NCBI RefSeq assembly: GCF_000689255.1
Contig: NZ_HG964446.1
Span: forward strand, 5,178,152 to 5,242,151
Reading direction: 5' to 3'
From: Mycobacterium triplex
GTDB taxonomy: Bacteria; Actinomycetota; Actinomycetes; Mycobacteriales; Mycobacteriaceae
DNA: 64,000 nucleotides
Below the pieces are notes generated by a model, which was not told where the DNA came from, made no database searches, and was given only the letters and a program-made list of their open reading frames with translations. Below, piece after piece: positions 42,968-51,824 of the stretch (position 1 is the first letter of the stretch; the number at the start of each line of letters is the position of its first letter). Position numbers and translations under genes: made by a program.

Positions 42968-44113
42968 TCAGGCGAGCACGGGTTCGTGCGCCACCAGGTC
43001 GGGCACCAGCCAGCCGGCGCTCAACAGTTCCCGGTCGGCGGCGCTTTCGATGGCCGGCGGGGCGGCCGGCGCGATCGGCGTGACGCTCACCGCGCCGCAG
43101 TAGCCGGCAATGTAGAGGCGCTTGCCATCCGGGCTTTCCACCGCGCACGACGGCTGCATACCCGCCCCGAGGGTGGCGATGACGTCGTGGGTCAGCGTGC
43201 ACAGCACGGTGACGTTGTCGTCGCTGACCAGGTAGGCGCGATCGCCGTCGGCGGACAGCGTCATCCCGGTGAGAAAGCCGCCGATCTCCCCGACCTTGCG
43301 CGTGTTGATGATCTTGTTGGTCCGGGTGTCGATCACGTCGACCACGACGCCCACCTCGGGGGCCCAACTCGCCACGTAGGCGATCGCACCGTTTCGGCTC
43401 AGCGCGACGTCACGCACGGGCAAGCCGATCTCCACGGTGTCGATCACCCGCAGCGCGGTCCGTTCGCCGGCGCCGCGCTTCTTGCGCCAGCTCGCCCGGC
43501 CCGCGGCCTCCTCGGATTGCGCTTTGGTGCCGATCACGACGAGCCGGCCGCCGGTGGGCCCGTTGACACCCACGTACGCCCGGGAGCCGTCGGGGCTGAC
43601 GCGCACGCATTCGGTGGCGGCGGCCTCGGCGACGGTGATCGCGTGGATCTTTCCGGTCGTGGTGTCCAGCGCGGCGAGGTCGGCCACCCCGGTGCCGTTA
43701 CGGCCGGCGTACACCTGCCGCCCGGCCGCATCCACCGCCAGATCACTGACGGACAGCGCCAGCGGATGCGTCGCGACCACCACATTCGTGGACACGTCGA
43801 TGACCCGGATCGAGTCATAGGCCGTCGACACCGTGCTCACGTACGCCCGGCCCGTTCCCGAGCCGCCGGTCGCGATGGCGAACGGCTCGTCGACGCCGTC
43901 GATCGTGTCGACGACGCGAAAGGTGTCGGTGTCGATGATCGAGACGCTGTCGGTTCCGTAGTGGGTCGCCACCAGTCGGCGCCCGTCCGGACTGGTCGCA
44001 ATGCCGCTGATCGGGCCGTTGTCGACGGCGATCTCGACTGCCGTCGCGGCCATCGGTGTCGCGTCGATCTCGACGCTCTCGCCGGCGGCCTCCCGGCCGT
44101 TGGTTTCGCTCAC
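42968..44113 (-). CDS. YncE-like seven-bladed beta-propeller protein (Rv1057-like)
   Basis: A 381-residue protein made of repeated blades with the YVTN/WD-type pattern (SPDGRRLVATHYGTDSVSIID, SPDGSRAYVGV, SADGDRAYLVSDDNVTVL, SPDGKRLYIAGYCGAVSV). It matches Rv1057, described as a seven-bladed propeller induced during macrophage infection and membrane stress, controlled by SigE, MprAB and repressed by TrcR. There is no signal peptide. GTG 44113 has GAAGG about 9-10 nt upstream. The long AT-rich upstream region and the trcR gene 12 kb away fit this regulation. Confidence 0.9.
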   Translation of the reverse strand: MSETNGREAAGESVEIDATPMAATAVEIAVDNGPISGIATSPDGRRLVATHYGTDSVSIIDTDTFRVVDTIDGVDEPFAIATGGSGTGRAYVSTVSTAYDSIRVIDVSTNVVVATHPLALSVSDLAVDAAGRQVYAGRNGTGVADLAALDTTTGKIHAITVAEAAATECVRVSPDGSRAYVGVNGPTGGRLVVIGTKAQSEEAAGRASWRKKRGAGERTALRVIDTVEIGLPVRDVALSRNGAIAYVASWAPEVGVVVDVIDTRTNKIINTRKVGEIGGFLTGMTLSADGDRAYLVSDDNVTVLCTLTHDVIATLGAGMQPSCAVESPDGKRLYIAGYCGAVSVTPIAPAAPPAIESAADRELLSAGWLVPDLVAHEPVLA

Positions 44114-44500
44114 GTTCGCACCGCCTTCGTTCGTTGATGTCGGCCATCCGCATGCGCCAGTGGTGAAGCGACACCGACGGCGGATAACCGCATTTCAGCG
44201 CCAAAAAAATGCGCTGGTCTGCACAAATGCTACTGGCCGAATTTCGGCCGAAAATCCGTGAAATGGGCGCTGTCGGCTAAATCACTGCGCGGCCTCAGGA
44301 TCCGCTCAGATGATAGTCGCCAAGTATATACACGGTCACCAAATGGCTAACGATCCAGCGCATCGCTAAATGCGGATATGTACTTGACAGCTAACACGAC
44401 AGCGGGCAGTTGGTCCATAACGGGGTAAGAATTTATTAGCTTCAGCGGCCAAAAGAGGGAAATGTCACATTTGCCGGCCCTCGGTATGTCGCGGGTTGAA
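44114..44500. other. 387-bp AT-rich regulatory region upstream of the Rv1057-like gene
   Basis: No gene. The stretch is clearly AT-richer than the rest (for example 44190-44420). It must hold the promoter of the Rv1057-like gene and lies downstream of the DUF427 stop. I see a tandem CTCAG motif at 44294-44309, a TTGACA at 44384-44389 on the plus strand without a spaced -10, and several TA-rich runs. Confidence 0.6.
44293..44310. promoter_or_regulatory. Tandem CTCAG direct repeat, possible response-regulator site
   Basis: CTCAG occurs at 44294-44298 and 44305-44309, one helical turn (11 bp) apart, within CCTCAGGATCCGCTCAGA. Direct repeats with this spacing are typical for OmpR-family regulators. 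MprA, which is reported to control Rv1057, binds two loosely conserved 8-bp direct repeats. The assignment to MprA is inference from layout only. Confidence 0.35.
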
Positions 44501-45265
44501 TTAGCTGAACTGGGTCGTCGGCCGGGCCAGACCGACACCGTCGACGGCGAGGTCGAGCTTCTCGTTGTAGAACGCCACCAGCCCCGCGATCTGGCTGACC
44601 GCCGGCAGCGGGAAGTGATAGGTCCAGGCGAGGTCGGCGTGCACGGTGTCGCCGACGCGCACCGACCAGTAGCCGGAGGTTACTCCCTTGTACGGGCATT
44701 GCGTCTGCGTCGGGCTGGGCTCCAGATGCGCGAACGAAACGTCGGTGGGGTCGATGTAATACCTTGTCGGCAAACCGGTTTCGAACAGCAGTACCGGGGA
44801 TCGGGTGTCGGCCAACACAATACCGTCCAACTCGACCCGGACGTGCCGGTGCGAGCGAAGCGCGTCGACCCGCGAGTACGGATTGCGCGGGTGGACGTAG
44901 ATCGGCTCGTCTTCTTCGAACCAGCGCAACGCATCCCATTCGAAACGCACCATGCCCGCGACGGGGCTGTCGGCGTCGAAAACCCGGGCAGCCGACGGGT
45001 GCGTCTGGCCGGCCCCCTCCACCGAATGCAGCCGCGACGGCCCGAACTGCACCTTTTGCGCATGGTTCTCGTCGCGCAGGAACCCTGCGCGCACATCAAC
45101 CAGCGGCACGTAATACGCCGGGTAGTAAGGGATTTCCCACACATAGCGCGCCGCGGTCGTATCGAAGACCAGCTCGTCGCCCAAAAAGCCCCGGACCCGC
45201 CGCGGTACCGGTTCGATGCGGCCCCGCGCGGCGGCCATCTGCGGGTAGTCAGGCTCGATCGTCAT
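44501..45265 (-). CDS. DUF427 protein (Rv1056-like)
   Basis: A 254-residue protein with two DUF427 units, each with a Tyr/Trp-rich core: residues about 20-110 (YVWEIPYYPAYYVP) and about 140-240 (LPTRYYIDPTDVSFAHLEPSPTQTQCPYKG). Length equals that of Rv1056, which is reported to depend on SigD/RpfC-type regulation in some studies. No catalytic residues are established for the family. It precedes, in the same direction, the Rv1057-like gene, with 387 bp between them, and follows the DUF6295 gene by 7 bp. Confidence 0.9.
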   Translation of the reverse strand: MTIEPDYPQMAAARGRIEPVPRRVRGFLGDELVFDTTAARYVWEIPYYPAYYVPLVDVRAGFLRDENHAQKVQFGPSRLHSVEGAGQTHPSAARVFDADSPVAGMVRFEWDALRWFEEDEPIYVHPRNPYSRVDALRSHRHVRVELDGIVLADTRSPVLLFETGLPTRYYIDPTDVSFAHLEPSPTQTQCPYKGVTSGYWSVRVGDTVHADLAWTYHFPLPAVSQIAGLVAFYNEKLDLAVDGVGLARPTTQFS

Positions 45266-45272
45266 GGGTCAC

Positions 45273-45545
45273 CTACTGGTCCTTGGACGCCAGACCGGCC
45301 GGCGCATTCGAAATCGCTGTGCGGATGGCGTCGGCCAGCGCCAGCGCACTTTCCTCGGTGAGCTCCAGCGCGACCCGCGCCGACGGTCCGAGCCCCGGAT
45401 TGAGGACGTCGATGTTGACGGTGTGGCCGTAGGGCGCGTGGACGGGATGGTCGACATAGACCGTGGCGCGGTCGGCGCCGAACCACCCCTGGGCGCCCTT
45501 GCCGCTGCCGTCGATCCGCACGTGTTCGGTCAGATAGGTGCACAT
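45273..45545 (-). CDS. DUF6295 small protein
   Basis: A 90-residue cytoplasmic protein beginning MCTYLTEHVRIDGSGKGAQG and containing the DHPVHAPYGHTVNIDVLNP segment, which I associate with the DUF6295 family. Function unknown. It sits 7 bp before the DUF427 gene and 12 bp after the dienelactone hydrolase gene on the same strand, so the three genes probably form an operon. Confidence 0.82.
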   Translation of the reverse strand: MCTYLTEHVRIDGSGKGAQGWFGADRATVYVDHPVHAPYGHTVNIDVLNPGLGPSARVALELTEESALALADAIRTAISNAPAGLASKDQ

Positions 45546-45557
45546 GGCTTGGTAGAC

Positions 45558-46313
45558 CTAGCCTTTCAGGTAGGTGGCGAAGAATTCGTCGATGCGGCGC
45601 CAGCCGTCGACGGCGGCCTCCGCCCGGTACGCCGGCCGGTCGACGGAGAAGAAGGAGTGGCCCGCGCCCTGGTAGGAGTGGAACTCGTGCGGTTTGTCCA
45701 GCTTGGTCAGCTCGGCGTCCAGCGTGGCCACCGCGGGTGGGGCCGGAAACTTGTCGTCGATCCCGAACAACCCGAGCAGTGGGCAGCTGAGCCGCGGCGC
45801 CAGGTGCAGGATCGGTTGCATCGCCTTGGGCATGCCGTCGGGCCGATCCTCCACGACGAATGCGCCGTAGCAGTCCACCGCGGCGTCCAACTGCAGCGAG
45901 CACGCCGCCAGGAAAGCGTGCCGCCCGCCCGAGCAGTGTCCGATCACGCCGAACTTGCCGTTCGCGCCGGGCAGCGAGCGCAGGTGCTCGATCGCGCCCG
46001 CGACATCGCCGACCAGCCGCTCGTCGGGCACTCCGCCGGCCGCCCGTACCGTCGCCGCCGCGTCGTCGGGGGCCGCGCCGGGCGCCTCGCGGGAGTACAG
46101 ATTCGGCGCCACGGTGTGGTAGCCGCTGACGGCAAGCCGGCGAACGAACTCCTTGGTCTCCCGGTCGTAGCCGGGCATGTGATGGATCCAGACGATTCCG
46201 CCGCGCGATCCTTCGGCGAGCGGACTGGCGCGATAGGCCTCGATCTCGTCGCCGCCGTGGCCGGTGATGGTGACGGTCTCCGCGCGAATGGCATCTGGGC
46301 TGACCGCATTCAT
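45558..46313 (-). CDS. Dienelactone hydrolase family protein
   Basis: A 251-residue alpha/beta hydrolase. The nucleophile elbow is IGHCSGG (Cys127), the acid is in LFGIDDKFP (Asp186 or Asp187) and the His is in GAGHSFF (His219), a complete Cys-Asp-His triad. No signal peptide. ATG 46313 has AAGGAG 8 nt upstream; the frame is open to 46391 but that adds only low-complexity sequence. It leads the operon with the DUF6295 and DUF427 genes. A second family member lies at the left edge of the window. Confidence 0.9.
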   Translation of the reverse strand: MNAVSPDAIRAETVTITGHGGDEIEAYRASPLAEGSRGGIVWIHHMPGYDRETKEFVRRLAVSGYHTVAPNLYSREAPGAAPDDAAATVRAAGGVPDERLVGDVAGAIEHLRSLPGANGKFGVIGHCSGGRHAFLAACSLQLDAAVDCYGAFVVEDRPDGMPKAMQPILHLAPRLSCPLLGLFGIDDKFPAPPAVATLDAELTKLDKPHEFHSYQGAGHSFFSVDRPAYRAEAAVDGWRRIDEFFATYLKG

Positions 46314-46415
46314 ACGGGATGCTCCTTGCTGGGCCGCAATTGGCTGCGGTGCGCGTGCGGCTCGTCCGGTGGTGCGCCCGCCGGAAACCAACGTATCCGA
46401 ACTTGCGCGGGTGGC

Positions 46416-47999
46416 TCAGCCGACCTTGATCGGGATCGTCTCCGCCTCCATGGTGGGGGGCAGCTTCCTGAGGTCGACGGTCAAAATCTCGCCGCTGTCC
46501 TGGGCGCCGTTGGGCAGCATCTTGGGCTTGAGCGCGAACGGCGGTGTGGTCGAAGCCAGGCCTTGCAACCCGAAATCGCTGTCGTTGGCGATCATTATCG
46601 TCTTGCCGCCGTCCGGGGTGACGATGCCTTCGATCTTGGCGTGGCCGAAGAAGCTGCCGGCGGCCGACAGCGAACGCAGCAGATCGGTGAGATCGAGTTT
46701 GAGTTTCTTGCCGGCCACCGTGATCCCGGCGTTGCCCAGTTTTTCGGTGGCCGCGTCGACCCCGCCGATGCCGACGAAGGTCTCGATCGGAACACCGTTG
46801 ATCAGCAGCCCGCCGCGGTCGGCCTGGTAGCTCGACCCGGCCAGGTTCGCGCGGGGGCCGACATCGGTGGCTGTGGAGATGTCGGCCAGATAGATCTTCT
46901 TGTTGCCCTTGGGCTGCGGCTCGCTGTCCAGCTCGTCGATCAGAAAGGTGGTGGCCGTGACCGCGGTGATTTCCGAGACCGCGACCTTGGTCTGCTCGGG
47001 GTTGGCCAACGGGTAGAGGTACTCGTGCACGTCGCTGCGGTTGCCGAGTTTGATCGTCACGATGCGGGTGATCGGAACCGACGTCGACGGGCCGGCCAGC
47101 CCCGGGGTCTGCAGCGCCGACTGCATGATGGCCACCAGCGTCGTGCCGTCGGGGGTGACGGTCAGGCCCTCCAGGCCGTGGTTCGGACCACGCAGCGACA
47201 GCTCCTTCGGCAGCGTTCCGTCGAACGGTGAAAGGCGTTCCAGCTCTTTGCCATTGGCGTCGAAATGGACGATGAACGGGCCGTATTCGTCGGCGACCCA
47301 GAAGGTTCCGTCGGGCAACGCGACCAGGCCCTCGCCGTCGAGGCCACGATCCGACGGCGGCAGCGGCTTGCCGTTGATGTCGACCGTCACCTCGCCGCTG
47401 GTGGCCTGCGGGTGGGACAGCCCGACCAACGGCGCCCCGTCCTTGCCCGCCAGCGTGATGATCTGCTCCACCGACGCCACGCCGTCGGTGAGCTTCAGTT
47501 TGGCTATCTGCGGGTGGAAATCGGGTACGGGAAGGACGATTTCATTCGGTGTGCGCCCCGCAACGTTGGGGCCGCGGTCGGTCAGCCCGTAAATCTCGTC
47601 GGAGCTGCCCGGTACCGGGGCGATCGCCGAACCGTGCGCATTGGCCTGGACGGCGACGCCGCCGATGGTTGCCAGCGGCGGCAGGTTCTCGGCATAGAGC
47701 TTGACGCTCTCGGTTGAGGTGAGGTGCAGCTGATCGGTGCCGGTGAACCCGGCGTCGGGGGTGTAGATCATCGCGCCGTCGGCGCCGTAGGCGATGGTGC
47801 CGTGCTCGGGCTTGGCGTAGGCCACCGGCGTATCCCCATCGGTCGCCACGAGCATCTGCGCCGGGGTGATGGTCAACGCCTGACCGGCGCCCGTCTTCAA
47901 CTCCGGCTTAGCGCGTGATCCGGAATGGTCCGACGAGCAGGCCGCCACCGCGATGAGCACGGTGGCGGCAGCGACGGGCCAGATCCTCTTGGATGCCAT
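46416..47999 (-). CDS. Lipoprotein with esterase-like/phytase-like beta-propeller
   Basis: A 527-residue lipoprotein. The signal peptide ends in VAAC with Cys21, so it is anchored at the outer face of the membrane. Residues about 40-100 form a cadherin/Big-like strand module (YGADGAMIYTPDAGFTGTDQLHL); the rest resembles the esterase-like/phytase-like propeller family, with SDEIYGLTDRGPN, GLDGEGLVALPDGTFWVADEYGPFI and KIEGIVTPDGGKTIMIANDSDFG. Acidic residues in these motifs probably bind calcium. The substrate is unknown. It is transcribed upstream of the hydrolase operon but separated from it by 102 bp. Confidence 0.86.
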   Translation of the reverse strand: MASKRIWPVAAATVLIAVAACSSDHSGSRAKPELKTGAGQALTITPAQMLVATDGDTPVAYAKPEHGTIAYGADGAMIYTPDAGFTGTDQLHLTSTESVKLYAENLPPLATIGGVAVQANAHGSAIAPVPGSSDEIYGLTDRGPNVAGRTPNEIVLPVPDFHPQIAKLKLTDGVASVEQIITLAGKDGAPLVGLSHPQATSGEVTVDINGKPLPPSDRGLDGEGLVALPDGTFWVADEYGPFIVHFDANGKELERLSPFDGTLPKELSLRGPNHGLEGLTVTPDGTTLVAIMQSALQTPGLAGPSTSVPITRIVTIKLGNRSDVHEYLYPLANPEQTKVAVSEITAVTATTFLIDELDSEPQPKGNKKIYLADISTATDVGPRANLAGSSYQADRGGLLINGVPIETFVGIGGVDAATEKLGNAGITVAGKKLKLDLTDLLRSLSAAGSFFGHAKIEGIVTPDGGKTIMIANDSDFGLQGLASTTPPFALKPKMLPNGAQDSGEILTVDLRKLPPTMEAETIPIKVG

Positions 48000-48062
48000 G
48001 GAACCGACCTAACGAGTGGAAGTTGTCGCGCCGCGCAATGTCGCGCGAGCAGACGTCACGGT

Positions 48063-48857
48063 TCAACGCTTCTTGTCACGCACTTTGTAGGTCGAGGGCC
48101 ACGACTTGCGCGATTCGTCGCCGGTCAGCGGTGTTCCCATCCCGCCGACCCGCACGTTGTACGCCTCTTTACCCGGGCCGACCTCGCGATTCGCGTGCTC
48201 CTGGGCGAGGAAATACAGCTCGTCGATCGTCGCTTCGTCGTAGGCGACGAACGAGGTTTCCCGTTCCAGGTCGTCGATCCCGACCAGCATCCGCTCCGGG
48301 ACGTACCGCGATGCGAGCGCCGCCAGCCCCAGCAACGAGTAGGGGATGACCCAGTAGCAGACGAACAGCAGCGGCGTCTTCGTGTCGAGGATCGTGGCCG
48401 CTTGTCCCCCGAACTGCTCCAGCACCGGCGGAATCGCCGACGACACCGTCATGCCGGCGAACGCGGCGATCCAGATCCAGGACAAGACGTCGGTGATCCG
48501 GTCGAACAGTTCTGTTTTGACGACGTCGGGAGGTTGCTCGGCCGCGGCGAACTCGCGCACGAACGATTTGCCGACCAGCTGCCCGATCAGGGCTACCAGG
48601 AAGATCCCACCGCTGCTGAGCGGCTGTATCCACCGGTGCATGAAGCTCTCGCTGAGCGTGAAGGTCAGAACCGTCAGCACCGCGAACGTGGCTACCGCCC
48701 CGATCTCCAGGGTGCCGCCCGGCTTACCCAGTGCGCGCCCGATCGCAACCGCGGCGATGGCGATCACCAGCGCGACCACCACCGCGGTTTTGAAGGGGAC
48801 GTTGCCGACCAGCACCCAGTAGATAAGCCACGGCGCAAATCCAAAGAGCATGCCCAC
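48063..48857 (-). CDS. Multi-spanning membrane protein, unknown function
   Basis: A 264-residue protein with about six hydrophobic segments in residues 1-200, starting FGFAPWLIYWVLVG, and a soluble, charged C-terminal tail (ERETSFVAYDEATIDELYFLAQEH). I do not recognise the family. GTG 48857 or ATG 48851 could be the start. It is divergent from the methyltransferase gene at 48964. Confidence 0.78.
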   Translation of the reverse strand: MGMLFGFAPWLIYWVLVGNVPFKTAVVVALVIAIAAVAIGRALGKPGGTLEIGAVATFAVLTVLTFTLSESFMHRWIQPLSSGGIFLVALIGQLVGKSFVREFAAAEQPPDVVKTELFDRITDVLSWIWIAAFAGMTVSSAIPPVLEQFGGQAATILDTKTPLLFVCYWVIPYSLLGLAALASRYVPERMLVGIDDLERETSFVAYDEATIDELYFLAQEHANREVGPGKEAYNVRVGGMGTPLTGDESRKSWPSTYKVRDKKR

Positions 48858-48963
48858 GGTGGGCCAGTGTAGGAGTCGCCGACTATTACACCGCGGGCAC
48901 CGCCGCGTCGGCGTCGCTCGGCATCCAGCGGGGGCCCGGCAAACCCATTACATTGCCTGTGTA

Positions 48964-50184
48964 GTGAACGACGATCCGCGCAACGACGTGGTCTCCCGGC
49001 AATACGATCGGTGGCAGTACCCGCCCCCCATTGACGACCTCGAGGCCTACTCGAAGAACAACTGGGAGTGGTTCGACCCCTACCGGGCGCACCGGGTGTT
49101 GTGGCCGGACCGCGGCTACCGGCCCGACCTGGACATCCTGATCGCGGGGTGCGGGGCCAACCAGGCGTCGGTATTCGCGTTCACCAACCGCGCCGCCAAG
49201 GTGGTGGCGATCGACGTCAGCCGATCGGCACTGGACCATCAGCGGTATCTGAAAAACAAGCACAGCCTGGACAACCTGGAATTGCACCTGCTTCCGATCG
49301 AAGAGGTGTCGACGCTGGGGCGCGACTTCGACCTGATCGTGTCCACCGGCGTGCTGCATCACCTGGCCGATCCGCTGACCGGGATGACGGCGCTGGCCGG
49401 CTGCCTGCGCCGTGACGGCGCGATGGGGATCATGCTCTACGCCAAATACGGCCGGATCGGGGTCGAACTGCTCGAGTCGGTATTTCGTGACTTGGGGCTT
49501 TCCCAGGACGACGCGTCGGTGCGGGTGGTCAAGGACATCATCGCCGCACTGCCCGCCGACCATCCCATCCGCGGTTACCTGGCGGTCGCCCGCGATCTGC
49601 AGACCGACGGAGCGCTCGTCGACACGTTCCTGCACGGTCGCCAGCGCAGCTACACCGTTGCCGACTGTCTCGATCTGGTCGCCTCGGCCGGGCTCACCTT
49701 CCAGGGATGGTTCCACAAGGCGCCGTACTATCCCCACGAATTCTTCACTCCGGCAAGCAAATTCGGAGATAATTTGGCGAAATTGCCGGACGCCGAACTG
49801 TGGTCGGTGATGGAACGGCTGCAGACGACGAATGCGACACACTTCTTCATGGCGTGTCGCCCGGACCGTCCCAAAGAGCAGTACACCATCGACTTCGCGA
49901 CGGACCAGGCGCTGGACTACGTCCCGATGTCGCGCACCGCCTGCCTGTTGTCGGATGCCGACCTGTTGGGGCCCGGTTATCGGGTGCGGCTGGGCCCGGA
50001 TCAGCTGCCATTCGCACAACTCGTCGACGGCCGTCGCAGCATTCGCGAGATCGCCGCCGCCGTCACAGCGCGCGGTGGCGGCGGCGCCGGTGCGGCGAAG
50101 GACTTCGCGCGCAAGCTTTTTCAGGAGCTGTGGCGTCTGGACTTCCTTTCGATGGCGATCGGCGCGAGTGGGCATGGTGCGTAA
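48964..50184 (+). CDS. SAM-dependent methyltransferase with C-terminal accessory domain
   Basis: A 406-residue protein. The class I methyltransferase core has motif I DILIAGCGANQAS (57-69), motif II VVAIDVS and motif IV DLIVSTGVLHHL; the layout resembles tRNA or small-molecule methyltransferases. The last 100 residues form a separate domain of unknown type. I chose GTG 48964 because a TACATT -10 hexamer lies at 48949-48954 and the frame upstream is Arg-rich non-conserved sequence. Divergent from a membrane protein, in the accessory block next to the tRNA. Substrate unknown. Confidence 0.82.
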   Translation: MNDDPRNDVVSRQYDRWQYPPPIDDLEAYSKNNWEWFDPYRAHRVLWPDRGYRPDLDILIAGCGANQASVFAFTNRAAKVVAIDVSRSALDHQRYLKNKHSLDNLELHLLPIEEVSTLGRDFDLIVSTGVLHHLADPLTGMTALAGCLRRDGAMGIMLYAKYGRIGVELLESVFRDLGLSQDDASVRVVKDIIAALPADHPIRGYLAVARDLQTDGALVDTFLHGRQRSYTVADCLDLVASAGLTFQGWFHKAPYYPHEFFTPASKFGDNLAKLPDAELWSVMERLQTTNATHFFMACRPDRPKEQYTIDFATDQALDYVPMSRTACLLSDADLLGPGYRVRLGPDQLPFAQLVDGRRSIREIAAAVTARGGGGAGAAKDFARKLFQELWRLDFLSMAIGASGHGA

Positions 50185-50326
50185 TAGCTTGCGCTGAGCC
50201 GTATCTGGCGGCTCAGGATGGAGGAAGCCGCAACCGGCTGGTGCTGCCACATGCGTTACCGAGAAATAATGTCAAGACAAAGTTAGGATTCTGGTTCTGC
50301 ACGGTTCACATCAAGGGGGTCGACGA

Positions 50327-50656
50327 ATGAAGAACACGGCATGGTTGGCGGGCCCGATCGCTGCCGTGGCGACCGGCCTTGTTGCCATCGGCGCCGCTCC
50401 GATCGCCAATGCCGACGGGGCGGATGACACGTACCTGCGCACGCTGCAGCAGCGTGGGCTGAGCTGGCCCAACGGCCAGGACCAGATGATGATCAATGCC
50501 GGACATGCGGTGTGTCAGGACTTTGACGCCGGGGACACGATGGCCCAGACCGTCGACGACGTGAAGAAGGCGCTCGGGGTGAGCAACATGGGCGCGGGCA
50601 GCATCGTCGGTGCGGCGGTCGCGGCCTACTGCCCGCAGAACCGCAGCAAAATGTAG
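50327..50656 (+). CDS. Secreted DUF732 protein
   Basis: A 109-residue protein with a signal peptide cleaved after about residue 29 (AAPIANADG) and a small helical DUF732 domain with two cysteines (GHAVCQDFD and AYCPQNR) that should form a disulfide. DUF732 proteins are numerous and of unknown function in mycobacteria. ATG 50327 has AAGGGGG 9 nt upstream and a TAGGAT hexamer at 50284-50289 may be its -10. Confidence 0.9.
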   Translation: MKNTAWLAGPIAAVATGLVAIGAAPIANADGADDTYLRTLQQRGLSWPNGQDQMMINAGHAVCQDFDAGDTMAQTVDDVKKALGVSNMGAGSIVGAAVAAYCPQNRSKM

Positions 50657-50721
50657 GGGTTGCCCCGGCCATCACGGCAGCGATATCGCCCTCACCGGAC
50701 GGCCGCGGGCTAAGGTGAATC

Positions 50722-51705
50722 GTGCTCGCCCTGGACACGATGGTCCGCGAAAATCTCATCATCTGTCCACGCTGCACCGACGCGGTGCGCTGCGAAGCCG
50801 GTGCCTGGCGATGCACCAATTCGTCCTGTCCGTACTCCGAGGAGCCGTTCCCGGTCGTCGCCGGGATACCCGCCCTCATCGATTTCGAGCACAGCGTGGT
50901 CGACGCCGACCGGTTGCGCGCTTCCCAGGGCGCTTCGGAGGTGCCCCGAGGGGGGCTGCACCGGGTGCTGGCTTCGCTGATGCACCCCGCGAACGACACC
51001 GCCGCGGCCAGCGTCGCCCGGATGCTGGAGCTGCTGCGGGCCGATGCCGTCACGGCCGGGCGACGGCCCCGGATTCTGGTGATCGGGGGCGGCTCTCAGG
51101 GTGATGGCTTGGCGGAGCTCTACGGCGACCCGGATGTCGATCTCATCTCCTTCGACATCTACGCCAGCCCGACCGTGCAATTCGTCGGCGACGGCCACGC
51201 GATCCCGCTGGCCGACGGCTCCATCGATGGCGTGATCATCCAGGCGGTGCTGCAGTACGTGCTGGAGCCGACGGTGGTGGCCGAGGAGATCCACCGGGTG
51301 CTACGTCCCCGCGGAATCGTCTACGCCGACTCGCCGTTCATCCAGCAGATCTGCGAAGGACCCTACGACTTGACCCGTTTCACCGATAGCGGGCAGCGCT
51401 ACTTGTTCCGCAGGTTCGAACGCATCGACTCCGGCAGCGTGGCCGGTGCGGGCACCGCTTTGCGTTGGTCGATCGACTATTTCGTCCGGGCCCTCACCCG
51501 GTCCCGCCGAGTCGGCCGGCTCGCGGTGATCTGTTTCTTCTGGCTCAGCTGGATGGACCGCATGCTCGACCCCAGGCACACGATCGACGGTGCCAGTAGC
51601 GTGTTCTTCCTCGGCCGCCGCAGCGAAGTCTCGATCACCGAGGCCGACATCATCGGCTACTACCAAGGTGCGATGTCCGAGATCGCCGCCCACGATCGAC
51701 CCTGA
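50722..51705 (+). CDS. SAM-dependent methyltransferase with N-terminal zinc-ribbon-like segment
   Basis: A 327-residue protein. Residues 10-45 form a Trm112-like zinc site (Cys15, Cys18, Cys31, Cys36 in CPRC...CTNSSC). The methyltransferase domain follows with ILVIGGGSQGDGL (118-130) and a core ending VEIHRVLRPRG-type motif (EEIHRVLRPRGIVYADSP). The C-terminal 100 residues hold a hydrophobic stretch (LAVICFFWLSWMDRML) that may contact the membrane. GTG 50722 has TAAGGT (50711-50716) 5 nt upstream; ATG 50740 is an alternative start. Substrate unknown. Confidence 0.82.
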   Translation: MLALDTMVRENLIICPRCTDAVRCEAGAWRCTNSSCPYSEEPFPVVAGIPALIDFEHSVVDADRLRASQGASEVPRGGLHRVLASLMHPANDTAAASVARMLELLRADAVTAGRRPRILVIGGGSQGDGLAELYGDPDVDLISFDIYASPTVQFVGDGHAIPLADGSIDGVIIQAVLQYVLEPTVVAEEIHRVLRPRGIVYADSPFIQQICEGPYDLTRFTDSGQRYLFRRFERIDSGSVAGAGTALRWSIDYFVRALTRSRRVGRLAVICFFWLSWMDRMLDPRHTIDGASSVFFLGRRSEVSITEADIIGYYQGAMSEIAAHDRP

Positions 51706-51733
51706 CGAACACCGGCCGCCGCGCCTTTGGCGG

Positions 51734-51745
51734 GTAGTCGACTAC
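51734..51745. promoter_or_regulatory. 12-bp palindrome GTAGTCGACTAC
   Basis: A perfect 12-bp palindrome 80 bp upstream of the next start codon, in the 119-bp gap. It could be the operator of a dimeric regulator, but no regulator gene lies nearby. Confidence 0.3.
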
Positions 51746-51824
51746 GCTAGCGGCCCCCGATCGCGGGGCGTTGACTTGGCCTCAACCGCTCGCCACGGGC
51801 GGTCGTTTCGAATTGGAGGCCATG

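Noticed and set aside
44384..44389. TTGACA as a plus-strand -35 box
   Set aside because: No TANNNT hexamer lies 16-19 bp downstream, and transcription would run against the DUF427 gene.
45264..47231. Long plus-strand frame opposite DUF6295, dienelactone hydrolase and phytase-like genes (655 codons)
   Set aside because: Covers three conserved minus-strand genes with own starts and motifs; shadow frame.
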